A stretch of DNA of 64,000 nucleotides from Acetobacterium woodii (GCA_016213825.1 JACQZP010000030.1:186001-250000); one strand, 5' to 3'. Shown: positions 1 to 8,452, numbered from the stretch's first letter. Notes: a model not told the origin generated them from the sequence alone. Numbers and translations: made by a program.

Positions 1-570
1 TTCTGAAATATTCTGGAAGTTTTCTGTTTCATGAACCAGTAACCGATTGTGATGTCCCATTTTTGAAATGGAGTTGGCGAAAACATAGAGCATATCTGCC
101 GCCGCATTGATTTTATCCCGGGGGACAATGGTTATTTTTCGCAAAGCCGCAATATATTCATCTTCATCCACGCCGATTTCCCGGGCAATTCGTCTGAATT
201 TATCTTCATCTGGGGGAGCATCAAGAACCTGGCCACCAAGAATAGCGCCGATCTGCACACCGTCCACGACAATTGGTGCTGCAAAATCCACCAGCCCTGC
301 ATGACATGAATAAACTGCTGGCTTACCAGTATTTCCCGATTTCTTCCCGCCCTCAATATCGCAGGCGATACAGCGTTTGTTACCTTCTGTTGATCCACGG
401 GTGTATTTCATACAAAAATCAGTAAAATTACTGGGCTCTGTAATGGTACCTTTTACGTTATCCACCGAAACACTGGCCATCCCCAAAGCTTTCGCAAAAC
501 TATCTTGAAATTGTTGCAAGACATGTAAATCAATGAGCTCATCGACGGTGTAGCTTAATTTCTTTTCCAT
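1..570 (-). CDS. PocR-domain sensor protein, C-terminal part beyond window
   Basis: An open frame of 190 codons runs leftward from ATG at 568-570, preceded by a GGAGGAG ribosome site, to the window edge without a stop, so the gene is truncated here. Residues about 10-175 read as a PocR ligand-sensing domain: FCMKY, CIACD (Cys67, Cys70), YSCHAGLVDFAAPI and GGQVLD are typical of the family. The conserved Cys53/67/70/89 could bind a metal or cofactor. PocR domains sense small molecules (for example propanediol or other carbon sources) and sit at the N terminus of AraC regulators, histidine kinases, chemoreceptors or diguanylate cyclases. The output domain lies outside the window, so its type cannot be said. 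The domain call is confident, the function is not. Confidence 0.85.
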   Translation of the reverse strand, partial: MEKKLSYTVDELIDLHVLQQFQDSFAKALGMASVSVDNVKGTITEPSNFTDFCMKYTRGSTEGNKRCIACDIEGGKKSGNTGKPAVYSCHAGLVDFAAPIVVDGVQIGAILGGQVLDAPPDEDKFRRIAREIGVDEDEYIAALRKITIVPRDKINAAADMLYVFANSISKMGHHNRLLVHETENFQNISE

Positions 571-742
571 TCTAACTCCTCCATAAAAAAAATTATCCCT
601 TAGACATCATTCAAGTTAATAGTGACATCGTGTACATAAGAAAAAGTAATACTTTCTATATTCCCATAATACTTACATTCTATCACGTCAATTAAAAAAA
701 GTCACCTATAAACCTTGGCGGCAAGGGGATAAAAATTCGCAC

Positions 743-1456
743 CTATTCTGCCTTAAATTTGCTCAACACCCGCCCGGCAATCCGAACCTGATCAAATTCA
801 CCGGGTACAATTGGCGGATATTTAGAATTAAACGAAATAAATTGATCGTCCCGGTATTGCTTAATGTAACCCTCGCCATTAATTACAATAATTCCCACAT
901 CACCCTCATCCAGAAGTGTTGCCGGTTCAATGAAGACAATCTCATCCTGATAATAGGCCGGTTCCATACTGTCCCCGGTCACCCGGATCGCATATTTGGC
1001 TCCGGATGGTATTGCTCCAGCGGGAAAGGGCTTAAATTCGTACTGATCTGAATCCAGGTAGCTGCCAATTCCGGCCGAAGCAGGCAGCAAATAAAGGGGC
1101 AGCTCGCGGATCGGAGCAGCTGCGTTATTTTTACTAAGTCGCTTTTCATAGTGCATAAATTGAAGTAGATTTCCATTAAAAAGAGTTTGTCCATCCTCAG
1201 ATAATTGTCGGTACAACGAAATCAGCTGGATTTCCCGGTCCGAGTAGTCAATATCATCCTCTTTTTTAAGCGGTTTTAAATCCAATTGATACCCCAGTGC
1301 TTCAACGACAGCCGTTAAGGTCTCATATTTGGGATTCGTGGTTTCCCCAGATAATAATTTATGAATTGTCGGCAATGGGATGCCAGATTTTTCAGACAAG
1401 ACAACAGCAGTCACCCCAGTTTGTTTTTTTAAATCTCTAATTTTTTCATTGATCAT
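743..1456 (-). CDS. XRE-family repressor with LexA-like S24 self-cleavage domain
   Basis: A 237-residue transcriptional repressor. Residues about 1-60 are a Cro/CI helix-turn-helix (TAVVLSEKSGIPLPTIHKLL). Residues about 118-237 are an S24 peptidase domain. Ser163 in GDSMEP and Lys199 in GYIKQY form the likely dyad, 36 residues apart as in LexA, and Ala128-Gly129 in PASAGIGS is the likely self-cleavage bond. I chose ATG 1454-1456 because GAGGTG lies just upstream. An upstream in-frame start at 1525 would add 23 residues with no match to the family. Such proteins usually respond to DNA damage or stress and often come from prophages, but no phage genes are visible here. Its targets are unknown, and autoregulation is likely. 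Confidence 0.85.
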   Translation of the reverse strand: MINEKIRDLKKQTGVTAVVLSEKSGIPLPTIHKLLSGETTNPKYETLTAVVEALGYQLDLKPLKKEDDIDYSDREIQLISLYRQLSEDGQTLFNGNLLQFMHYEKRLSKNNAAAPIRELPLYLLPASAGIGSYLDSDQYEFKPFPAGAIPSGAKYAIRVTGDSMEPAYYQDEIVFIEPATLLDEGDVGIIVINGEGYIKQYRDDQFISFNSKYPPIVPGEFDQVRIAGRVLSKFKAE

Positions 1457-1988
1457 GTCACTCACCTCAGCTTCATTATAATGGTTGATGATAAAATTTA
1501 CAATGATATAATCACAAATGATCATAATTTGAAAAAATGAATCAAAAAATAATCTTCTACATGGATAAATATAATTTGTTTACCATAAATTATTATTTAA
1601 AACAAAATCAAAACGATCAGCAGCATTACATTGATAGAGGCGACCAATGATCGTCTGAACTATTTAGCTGTATATTTATATCATTTTCGCTTTATAGCTA
1701 TCCTCAGTTCTTTTAAAGGAAGGAAGCTGTTGCCTGCTTTTTTAAATACACATGTTTCAATAAGTTGTCCGATGTTAAAATTATAAAATAAACGAAAATT
1801 CCAGAAAATTGTATCCAAATATGCTATAATTAATGTAGAAAAAACAAAAAACAGGTGGCACATAAGACGCCACATATTGCAATTCTCCTGATTATCGACG
1901 ATAATAGTGGATGCACTAAAAATTATTTATAAACTATGCAATAAAACGTTTGATTAAAGCGTTAATATAATGTTGGGGGTTATACCTG
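1457..1988. other. Non-coding A/T-rich spacer upstream of the ECF sigma gene
   Basis: I see no convincing gene here. A 64-codon minus-strand frame at 1681-1875 has no ribosome site or recognisable domain. The stretch holds a possible extended -10 promoter (TGCTATAAT, 1822-1830) reading rightward and a small hairpin (GTGGC/GCCAC, about 1855-1874), which would give the sigma gene a leader of about 150 nt. A second TATAAT at 1966-1971 lacks a good -35 and is too close to the start codon. Confidence 0.4.
1822..1830 (+). promoter_or_regulatory. Possible extended -10 promoter for the sigma/anti-sigma pair
   Basis: TGCTATAAT is a perfect extended -10 (TG-N-TATAAT) with no clear -35. It is the best SigA-like element between 1457 and the ECF sigma gene start at 1989. 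An autoregulated ECF promoter could exist as well, but I cannot identify it. Confidence 0.35.
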
Positions 1989-2582
1989 ATGAATCTATTT
2001 TTGAATATGGTGGTACCAGAGAACATAGAATCTGATAAATACCAAAAATTAATAATCGACGAAGCCATATTTTCAAGAATCGCAGCAGCTGATATGGCAG
2101 CGTTTGAAGAATTCTATCGCCTGACTGAACGAACAGTCTATGCGTTCGTTTTATCTACCCTCAAAAATCATGATGATGCCCTGGACGTGGTTCAGGACAC
2201 CTATCTGAAGATTCGGGCCGCTGCCCATTTGTATCAACCAATGGGGAAACCGATGGCCTGGGTTTTTACAATTGCCCGGAACCTGTCCATCAGCAAACTC
2301 CGCTTCAAACAAAAAAATGACAACAGTATCGAAGTAACCGATCTGGAAAATGACATGAATTTTTCGTACATCACCGATAATGAAGATCGTCTGGTTCTCC
2401 AGGCCGCCTTAAAAATACTCAGTGATGAAGAAACCGAAATCATTCTTTTACATGCCATTTCCGGGTTTACCCACCGGGAAATAGCCAGCAACTTGGATAT
2501 GAAACTTTCCACCGTTTTATCAAAATACCATCGCGGTTTAAAAAAATTGAAAAAATATCTCACCGAACAGGAGGTGTTATAG
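1989..2582 (+). CDS. ECF-type RNA polymerase sigma factor
   Basis: A 197-residue sigma-70 family protein of ECF architecture. Region 2 spans about residues 38-108 (FEEFYRLTERTVYAFVL, ALDVVQDTYLKI, WVFTIARNLSISKLR). Region 4 spans about 138-192 (LSDEETEIILLH, FTHREIASNLDMKLSTVLSK, a helix-turn-helix). It should direct RNA polymerase to a small regulon in response to an envelope signal. The stop codon overlaps the GTG start of the next gene (TAGTG), and that gene encodes an RsgI-like membrane anti-sigma factor, so the two are translationally coupled and form a sigma/anti-sigma pair. The adjacent surface-protein genes are candidate targets, but their promoters look SigA-like. The family is confident, the regulon is inferred. 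Confidence 0.9.
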   Translation: MNLFLNMVVPENIESDKYQKLIIDEAIFSRIAAADMAAFEEFYRLTERTVYAFVLSTLKNHDDALDVVQDTYLKIRAAAHLYQPMGKPMAWVFTIARNLSISKLRFKQKNDNSIEVTDLENDMNFSYITDNEDRLVLQAALKILSDEETEIILLHAISGFTHREIASNLDMKLSTVLSKYHRGLKKLKKYLTEQEVL

Positions 2583-3709
2583 TGAGCAACGAACAAAAAC
2601 TGAATATAGAGAAATCCCTTAAGCGAAGCATTAATCAGGCTCCCGCTCTGGATTTCGAAAAACTGGCTGCCATGCCCGTGGTTAAAATGACTGAGCATGA
2701 TTACATTACCAGACAGCCGGAGACCACCGCCAAAAAGCATCACCGGATGCCCAAATATTTCAAACCGGTATCGGCTGCCTTTGCCAGTTGTCTGGTTTTA
2801 CTGGTCTTTGTTTCGGCCTGGTGTCTGGAGTTTAAAACGCCGGACAGCATCATTGCACTGGATGCAAACCAGAGTGTCGAAATTGTCGCCAATAAGCACA
2901 AACAGATCTTGTCAGTAAAAGCATATGATCAGGGCGTTCAGGAGATCCTTAATGAAGAAAATCTCAATCAGGGCAATCTGGAAGATTCCGTCAGTGTGAT
3001 CATCACCACTATGATCAAGAATGGCTATCTGGATGAAAGTAAGAACGTTGTGATGGTATCGGTTGAAAACCAGAATCCCACCAAAGCCAACGACATGGCC
3101 GTCTCGCTCAATCAGGTCATTGTCGATAGTGCATCAGCAGAGAATTTAACCGCCACCGTGGTCAGACAATCAGTCACCCCGGATCAGGAAGCACTCAGCG
3201 AGGCGGAACAGTACAACGTGTCCACCGGCAAATTAAATGTTATGAAAGAACTTGTCGTCGCCGACAGTTCATTGACAATGGAATCGCTGGCAGCCATGTC
3301 CCTGACCGATTTATTACAGGTATCCAAAGACAAATCAGTGGATTTGACCAATGTCATTCAGGTAGATGACGCGCAAAAGGATACCAAAGGTGTCAGTACT
3401 CCGGTCGAAGGAAACACAACGACACCAACTGTAACACCAGTAGAAACACCCACCAGCGAAACCAAACCAACTACAGAAACAACAAATGATGTAAAAAAAG
3501 AAACCGTTACGATTGAACCAGTAGTCCCGGTAATTACCGAAACGCCGGTGATCGCACCAGTCGAGCCGGTAACTCCAGTTGAGCCAACCGAGAAACAACC
3601 GGAAAACGTTGAAAGTGAAAAGACCACCCTGGAACTACCCAAAACCGAAGTGCCAAACGAAACAGTCATTACCATCACCACCCCAGAAGACTCAACAACA
3701 ATTCAATAA
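2582..3709 (+). CDS. RsgI-like transmembrane anti-sigma factor
   Basis: A 375-residue protein with a GTG start overlapping the sigma gene stop and a GGAGGTG ribosome site. Residues about 1-60 are cytoplasmic and should bind the sigma factor. Residues about 62-82 are a single membrane helix (SAAFASCLVLLVFVSAW). Residues about 85-260 resemble the extracellular middle domain of RsgI anti-sigma factors (IALDANQSVEIVANKHKQIL). Residues about 265-375 are a Thr/Pro/Val/Glu-rich linker with no carbohydrate-binding domain, unlike clostridial RsgI proteins that sense polysaccharides. In RsgI proteins the start of this domain usually reads D-x-N-P and is a site of autoproteolysis. Here it reads DANQS (Asn96-Gln97), so processing may differ. 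Confidence 0.8.
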   Translation: MSNEQKLNIEKSLKRSINQAPALDFEKLAAMPVVKMTEHDYITRQPETTAKKHHRMPKYFKPVSAAFASCLVLLVFVSAWCLEFKTPDSIIALDANQSVEIVANKHKQILSVKAYDQGVQEILNEENLNQGNLEDSVSVIITTMIKNGYLDESKNVVMVSVENQNPTKANDMAVSLNQVIVDSASAENLTATVVRQSVTPDQEALSEAEQYNVSTGKLNVMKELVVADSSLTMESLAAMSLTDLLQVSKDKSVDLTNVIQVDDAQKDTKGVSTPVEGNTTTPTVTPVETPTSETKPTTETTNDVKKETVTIEPVVPVITETPVIAPVEPVTPVEPTEKQPENVESEKTTLELPKTEVPNETVITITTPEDSTTIQ

Positions 3710-3720
3710 GTAGGGCTTAA

Positions 3721-3816
3721 CTCGGGAGCATTACAGTTAGGGTATGACTTGGGGACGATACGACGTGTCGGCTCCTAAGAGATGACATCCCGTCGCGTCC
3801 CCATGTCATGCCCGAG
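3721..3816. repeat. Large imperfect palindrome, possible transposase-linked element
   Basis: CTCGGG at 3721 pairs with CCCGAG at 3811-3816, and the inner arms TATGACTTGGGGACG and CGTCCCCATGTCAT pair with few mismatches. The GGGGACG core and flanking TGACA recall the tandem repeat beside the RAYT gene at 7576-7627. It could be a relic element mobilised by such an enzyme, or part of a terminator for the anti-sigma gene. Confidence 0.5.
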
Positions 3817-3834
3817 CAACTCTGTAGATTGTAG

Positions 3835-3884
3835 GTTCGTAGGGATGAGGGTCTGACCTTTGGTTATTATCAATCGCCCAGAAC
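3835..3884 (-). repeat. Dispersed palindromic repeat family A, copy 1
   Basis: Read on the minus strand it runs GGGCGATTGATAATAACC, AAAGGTCAGACCCTCATCCC, TACGAAC. It matches copies at 26036, 27538 and 39411 over about 45-50 bases. Confidence 0.75.
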
Positions 3885-4227
3885 TTGATCTTAATGATTA
3901 AACCCGAGCCACAAATAAAAAACTAAAAAAATAAAATTCCATGCAATAAAACCCCCGTCATCAGCGTTAACCACACATAGAGTCAAAAAACGAGTATTAA
4001 ATCCAGTGGTTCATATATTGAAAGGAGTTGATTTGGGTTATCGTAGAGAATACAATTAAAAAGACTTTACCCAAAAAAACACCGTTAGTATGACTAGAAA
4101 ATGAACGTGTTTACCACATTGTAAAAACAAAATATTAGAATATGTCAAGTTTGTGAGTTGAACGCATAAAATATCGGATTGTAAATCAGATTGTAACGAA
4201 ATTTATTCAAAAAACAACCGATATTTA

Positions 4228-4256
4228 TTGCAAATAACCGTAAGAAGGTGTAGAAT
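4228..4256 (+). promoter_or_regulatory. SigA-type promoter of the 984-aa ChW gene
   Basis: TTGCAA (4228-4233), a 17-base spacer ending GGTG, and TAGAAT (4251-4256). The same layout, TTGNAA-N17-TARAAT with TG just before the -10, precedes the ChW genes at 8651 and 15540. Transcription from here gives a leader of about 240 nt. Confidence 0.65.
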
Positions 4257-4279
4257 CATACAAGAACGCTCTTTCTAGG

Positions 4280-4382
4280 TTTACCGTTCAACTGTATTGG
4301 CGGACCAGCCTTTTTACTGGCAATGATGGTTCGTATAGCTTAAAATTAGGAAGGAGGAAAGAGGGACAGTTCGAACCGTAAA
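4280..4382 (+). promoter_or_regulatory. Structured 5' leader with long-range helix
   Basis: TTTACCGTTCAACTGT (4280-4295) is complementary to ACAGTTCGAACCGTAAA (4366-4382) with one mismatch and one bulge, enclosing about 70 nt. Inside are a small CCAG/CTGG hairpin (4305-4320) and a purine-rich GGAAGGAGGAAAGAGGG stretch. It lies in the leader of the ChW gene at 4502. I do not recognise a known riboswitch class. It may control translation or mRNA stability. Confidence 0.4.
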
Positions 4383-4501
4383 TATAGAACAACAATATGG
4401 AGCAAGATTAAGCTCTGGAATTTTTAGGCGATTAGCGTAAAGTTATTGCTGGAACTTCCAGGTAAAAAAAAACAAAATTTTAACAACGGAGGATTTAAAG
4501 T

Positions 4502-7456
4502 ATGAAGAAGACTGCAGTAAAAATTCTTTCAGCATTGCTGATGCTTTCCATGGTCTTTTCTTCAAATGTATTCGCAGCTGAAAAAACAAACTCAGCTTGG
4601 GATTCATTTGTAGGATTATTCGGTGGAAATGTAACAACTGCTGCTGATACACAAGTTGATGGTGTAACCTACCGAACTCATGTTCAAAACGAAGGTTGGG
4701 CTCAAGGTTGGGTCAGTGATGGCGCAACATCCGGTACAGTCGGAAAAGGCTTACGTCTTGAAGGTCTTGAAGTCAAGATCGACAACACCAAACTTCCAGC
4801 TGGTTTAGGTATTACTTACCAAACACAGATTGAAAATGAAGGCTGGGCTCAAGGTTGGGTTTCTGACGGAGCAATGTCAGGATCTGAAGGAAAAGGCTTA
4901 CGTTTAGAAGGCGTTCAGATTAAATTAACTGGCGCTAACGCTGGTGACTATTCAGTTGGTTATAAGACACAAATTCAAAATAAAGGCTGGGAAACTGACT
5001 GGTCTTACAATGGCGATACATCAGGTACTGTTGGCGAAGGTCTTCGATTAGAAGCAATTCAAATTGAAATCTTCAGAAACATTCCTGACTTAACTGCTTA
5101 TGATGCAGCTTTAGCAGCAGTAACACAAGCTGATTATACAGCAGCTTCATGGACAGCTTACCAAGCAGTTGTAAATGCTAATGTTGTTACAACAGATAAT
5201 CTTGTTTCTGAAGTAGCTACTGCTACAGCTAACATTACAGCAGCTCAAGCTAACTTGATATTAGCACCAAAAGTAGTAAGCGTAACTGCTATTAACGCTA
5301 CTCAATTACAAGTAGTATTTAATTCTGATATTGATCCAGCGTCAGTATTAGCGGATGTTACAGTACCGACTACATTAAAGAGTGGTCTTGTAGCAACAGT
5401 AACACCTGTTGGTACTTCTACACCTAACGTATTCAAATCTGCAGCAATCAATGGCAAAACAGTAACTTTAACTTATACAACTGCCTTAAATGGTCGTAAT
5501 GTAGTAGTTTTAGACGCTTTTAAAACAACCACTGGTCTTGTAGTTCCAAAATATGATGAAGTATTAACTTTTACTGCTGACAAAGTTGCACCTACAATCG
5601 TAAGTACTGTAAAAGTTAGTGCTGCACAGTTTAAAGTAAACTTCTCAGAACCAATCAATTCATTGGGTTCAGTTTCTTTCAAACTTGCAGATGGAACAGT
5701 TGTTGCTAGTGGCGGAACTGGCGTAACAACAGCTTTTACAGCTGGTGATGATTATGCGACTTTCTCTTTAGGTACGAGTATTGCTGTTAACAAGACTGTT
5801 ACAGCTACATTTATTGGCACATCAGATGCAGCAGGTAATTTAATTACTCCTAATCCTGCAACAGCTTCATTCACAAAAGGTGATAAAGATGGAGTTGTGC
5901 CTACTATAGCATCTGTTACACAAACTGGAGCAAAAACTTATGCAGTTAAATTCTCGACAGAAATAATAGCGGCTCCAACAATGACAATTACTGGAAATGC
6001 TTGGGTTTCAACTGTAAAATCCACAACAGATGCAACTGTATATAACGTAACAGTTACAAATGCACTTGATGGACTAACAACTATTACTTTTGGTACATTT
6101 GATAATTTAAGTGGTGAAACAGCAGCTTCACAAACTAAGGTTGTGTCGTTTACAAAAGATACAGTAGCACCTAAAGTTATATCTAGTGCTGTTGTTAGTG
6201 ATGTAGATAATGGCAAACAATATCTTGAACTAACATTTGACAAAAATGTTGTTTTGACAACAGCTCAAATTGCAAGTTCAACTACTGGTTCATTTGTAAA
6301 AGATTTTGTAACAACTCCAATTACAACTGTTACGAATACACCTCTTACTTTTAAAACCAGCACAGTTAAAACAGTTGTACGAGCAGAATTAGCTACTTTA
6401 CTAACCGGTAAAGATAATGCTACTGCAGTATACACATTAGCTTTACAATTAAATGGTGTCGCTAGTGAAGCAGGTGTAGCATTTGTGAATCCTACTAGTG
6501 TAACATTCACACGTGGTACAGACGGATCAGGTACTAACACTACTGTACTTGGTGCACCTACCATTACTCAAGGTTCAGATAATAATAAAGTAAATGTTCA
6601 ATTCCCTGCTGCTGTTGATGGTGCATCAGCAACTACAGTTGCTAACTACAGTGTTGGTGGAGCTACTATCGAATCTGTAACATTACAACCAGTATCAGGT
6701 GGAACTCAAACTGTAGTTCTTAACCTAGTAGCTGGATCAAATACATTCACTGGTGTTCGTAATATTAGTGTTGCAAATGTAAAAGCATTAGGCTCTACAG
6801 TAACTATGGTTCCATATTCAATTAATTCACTTTCACTTAACGAAAATATCAAACCAACAGTAACTTCTGCTAAAGTAGCAAGTGTTACACCTGCAACAGC
6901 TCTAATACCAGCTGTTCCAGCAACCACTTCTGCAGTTACACCTGGTGGAACAAATACTGCTACAGGTACTGTAACTGTTTCTGGAACATACACAGGTATT
7001 ACAGATAAGACAATTACACTTCAGAAAACAGCGACGGGTTATTCATTCGGTGGAGCAGATATGTTAACTACCGAAGGTCTAACATTTAATGTTGGTTCAG
7101 TAGTATCACCGGCTACAGGAGATACATGGTCTGTTAATGTAACTGCTGCAATAGCTGAAGTACCTGCTACTACTGGTACTACATTGGTTACAGTTACTTA
7201 CAGCGAACCTGTTGTTGTAACTGCTAGTACAAATTACACTGTCAATGTTGGTGGCGTAGCACTAGTTGGAACAACAGGTTCCGTAACTGCGAATGCTACA
7301 CCTTCTACAACAGTAACAGTAACAATTAACAAAGAGTTAACTGCTGCAAACTTTACAAGCGGTGTAACCTTAACATCTACTGATTATAAAATTGCAGATG
7401 TTGTAGGTAACATAGCTGATATCGGAACTGGTGGTATCGCAGTAACTCTTAACTAG
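4502..7456 (+). CDS. Secreted ChW-repeat surface protein, 984 aa
   Basis: Signal peptide at residues 1-25 (hydrophobic core ILSALLMLSMVFSS, cleavage near VFA-A). Three ChW repeats follow at about 52-195, with the core GWAQGWVSDG..SG..GKGLRLEG. Then comes one FIVAR-like helical repeat (about 197-258: LTAYDAALAAV..DYTAASWTAYQ), then some 700 residues of Thr/Val/Ala-rich beta-sandwich repeats of SbsC/Ig type (for example DKVAPTIVSTVKVSAAQFKVNFSEPI). No LPXTG, SLH or CWB2 anchor is visible. ChW repeats are thought to mediate wall or surface association, so an abundant S-layer-like or adhesive role is likely. Codons are strongly A/T-ending (GCT, ACA, GTA), unlike its paralogues, suggesting high expression. 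Start: ATG 4502 after GGAGGATTTAAAGT. Confidence 0.85.
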   Translation: MKKTAVKILSALLMLSMVFSSNVFAAEKTNSAWDSFVGLFGGNVTTAADTQVDGVTYRTHVQNEGWAQGWVSDGATSGTVGKGLRLEGLEVKIDNTKLPAGLGITYQTQIENEGWAQGWVSDGAMSGSEGKGLRLEGVQIKLTGANAGDYSVGYKTQIQNKGWETDWSYNGDTSGTVGEGLRLEAIQIEIFRNIPDLTAYDAALAAVTQADYTAASWTAYQAVVNANVVTTDNLVSEVATATANITAAQANLILAPKVVSVTAINATQLQVVFNSDIDPASVLADVTVPTTLKSGLVATVTPVGTSTPNVFKSAAINGKTVTLTYTTALNGRNVVVLDAFKTTTGLVVPKYDEVLTFTADKVAPTIVSTVKVSAAQFKVNFSEPINSLGSVSFKLADGTVVASGGTGVTTAFTAGDDYATFSLGTSIAVNKTVTATFIGTSDAAGNLITPNPATASFTKGDKDGVVPTIASVTQTGAKTYAVKFSTEIIAAPTMTITGNAWVSTVKSTTDATVYNVTVTNALDGLTTITFGTFDNLSGETAASQTKVVSFTKDTVAPKVISSAVVSDVDNGKQYLELTFDKNVVLTTAQIASSTTGSFVKDFVTTPITTVTNTPLTFKTSTVKTVVRAELATLLTGKDNATAVYTLALQLNGVASEAGVAFVNPTSVTFTRGTDGSGTNTTVLGAPTITQGSDNNKVNVQFPAAVDGASATTVANYSVGGATIESVTLQPVSGGTQTVVLNLVAGSNTFTGVRNISVANVKALGSTVTMVPYSINSLSLNENIKPTVTSAKVASVTPATALIPAVPATTSAVTPGGTNTATGTVTVSGTYTGITDKTITLQKTATGYSFGGADMLTTEGLTFNVGSVVSPATGDTWSVNVTAAIAEVPATTGTTLVTVTYSEPVVVTASTNYTVNVGGVALVGTTGSVTANATPSTTVTVTINKELTAANFTSGVTLTSTDYKIADVVGNIADIGTGGIAVTLN

Positions 7457-7531
7457 ATAATAAAAACGAAGCCTGTAACTTAACTTATTTAACTTAAATT
7501 TTTGAGTGGATGGTATAGAAACAGAGAATAG

Positions 7532-7571
7532 AGACGATTCGGGTTCTTCGGGACTCGGGTCGTCTTTTTTT
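7532..7571 (+). terminator. Rho-independent terminator after the 984-aa ChW gene
   Basis: Arms starting GACGATTCGGGTTC and ending GGACTCGGGTCGTC pair over about 14 positions including G-T pairs, followed by TTTTTTT. Confidence 0.8.
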
Positions 7572-7575
7572 GTGA

Positions 7576-7627
7576 CATGACACAAAGGGACGGTTCTATT
7601 GCATGACACAAAGGGACGGTTCTATTG
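7576..7627 (+). repeat. Two abutting 26-bp direct repeats beside the RAYT gene
   Basis: CATGACACAAAGGGACGG followed by TTCTATTG occurs at 7576-7601 and again, perfectly, at 7602-7627. The second copy ends in TTGTG, so CACAA/TTGTG can form the foot of a hairpin. Repeats with a GGGACGGTTCT core are typical companions of clostridial REP-associated tyrosine transposases, one of which starts at 7694. Confidence 0.8.
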
Positions 7628-7693
7628 TGTTGCACTAAATAAATTAAGATGTTATAATGGTGTAATTAAATCGAAGGTGAGTGAAAAGAAGCC

Positions 7694-8452
7694 ATGCCGA
7701 GAAAAGCCCGATCGAAAAGTAGTACAGGTATCTATCATATAATTATGAGGGGAATTAACCGTCAAATTATTTTTGAAGAAACAGAAGACTATAGCCAATT
7801 CCTAGAGTCACTAACTCGCCAAAAGGAAATGAGTGGAATTGAAATTTATGCTTATTGTTTAATGAGCAATCATGTCCATTTGCTAATAAAAGAAGGTAAT
7901 GAAGATTTAGGAATGGTCTTCAAAAGAATTGGATCAAGTTATGTTTATTGGTATAATTGGAAATACAATCGGCGAGGACATTTGTTTCAGGATCGGTATA
8001 AAAGTGAAGCAGTAGAGGATGACGGCTATTTTCTAACGGTAATGCGTTATATCCATCACAACCCCTTGAAAGCAGGGATCACGAACGAATTGTCCGAGTA
8101 TCGCTGGTGCAGTTATAATGAATATATTAATAAAAAGGATATTTGCAAAATCGAACATGGACTTAGGATATTTTCTAATGATACTCAAACGGCAGTTGGT
8201 TTATTTAAAGAATTTAGCGCTGAAAAAAGTGATACGCACGTTTTAGAATATGACGATCACATTCGATGGAACGATTCAGAAGCAAAGGCGTTCATCAAAG
8301 AAATTGCTTCAGTACAAAATCCGGTTCAAATACAAAGTCTTAACAAGGAATTACGCGACGATTTAATCAGGATATGCAAACAACAAGGGTTATCCATCAG
8401 ACAGATCGAACGCCTGACTGGGATTAGCTTTGGTGTTATCCGAAAATTATAG
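7694..8452 (+). CDS. REP-associated tyrosine transposase (RAYT, Y1_Tnp family)
   Basis: A 252-residue single-strand DNA transposase-like protein. The HUH metal-binding motif is in CLMSNHVHLLI (about residue 60). The region GSSYVYWYNWKYNRRGHLFQDRYKSE carries the candidate catalytic tyrosines, and RYIHHNPLKAGI is typical of RAYT proteins. The C terminus (LRDDLIRICKQQGLSIRQIERLTG) resembles a DnaA/HTH-like DNA-binding tail seen in this family. RAYTs process hairpin repeats rather than moving as classical IS elements, and the paired 26-bp repeats just upstream fit this. It is intact and separates two ChW genes. Start: ATG 7694, with AAGGTGAGTG upstream. Confidence 0.9.
   Translation: MPRKARSKSSTGIYHIIMRGINRQIIFEETEDYSQFLESLTRQKEMSGIEIYAYCLMSNHVHLLIKEGNEDLGMVFKRIGSSYVYWYNWKYNRRGHLFQDRYKSEAVEDDGYFLTVMRYIHHNPLKAGITNELSEYRWCSYNEYINKKDICKIEHGLRIFSNDTQTAVGLFKEFSAEKSDTHVLEYDDHIRWNDSEAKAFIKEIASVQNPVQIQSLNKELRDDLIRICKQQGLSIRQIERLTGISFGVIRKL

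Larger units (their letters stand above)
3710..4501. other. Long intergenic region with palindromes and a structured leader
   Basis: About 790 bases without a credible gene. From left to right it holds a large imperfect palindrome (3721-3816), one copy of the dispersed 50-bp repeat (3835-3884, inverted), an A/T-rich stretch in which I see nothing, a SigA-type promoter (4228-4256), a leader with a long-range inverted repeat (4280-4382), and a GGAGG ribosome site just before 4502. Confidence 0.7.

Noticed and set aside
1681-1875. 64-codon minus-strand frame
   Set aside because: No ribosome site, no recognisable domain, low-complexity hydrophobic composition, and it covers a likely promoter for the sigma gene.
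7576-7627. Tandem 26-bp repeats as a CRISPR start
   Set aside because: Only two abutting copies with no spacer and no cas genes. They fit RAYT-associated repeats.
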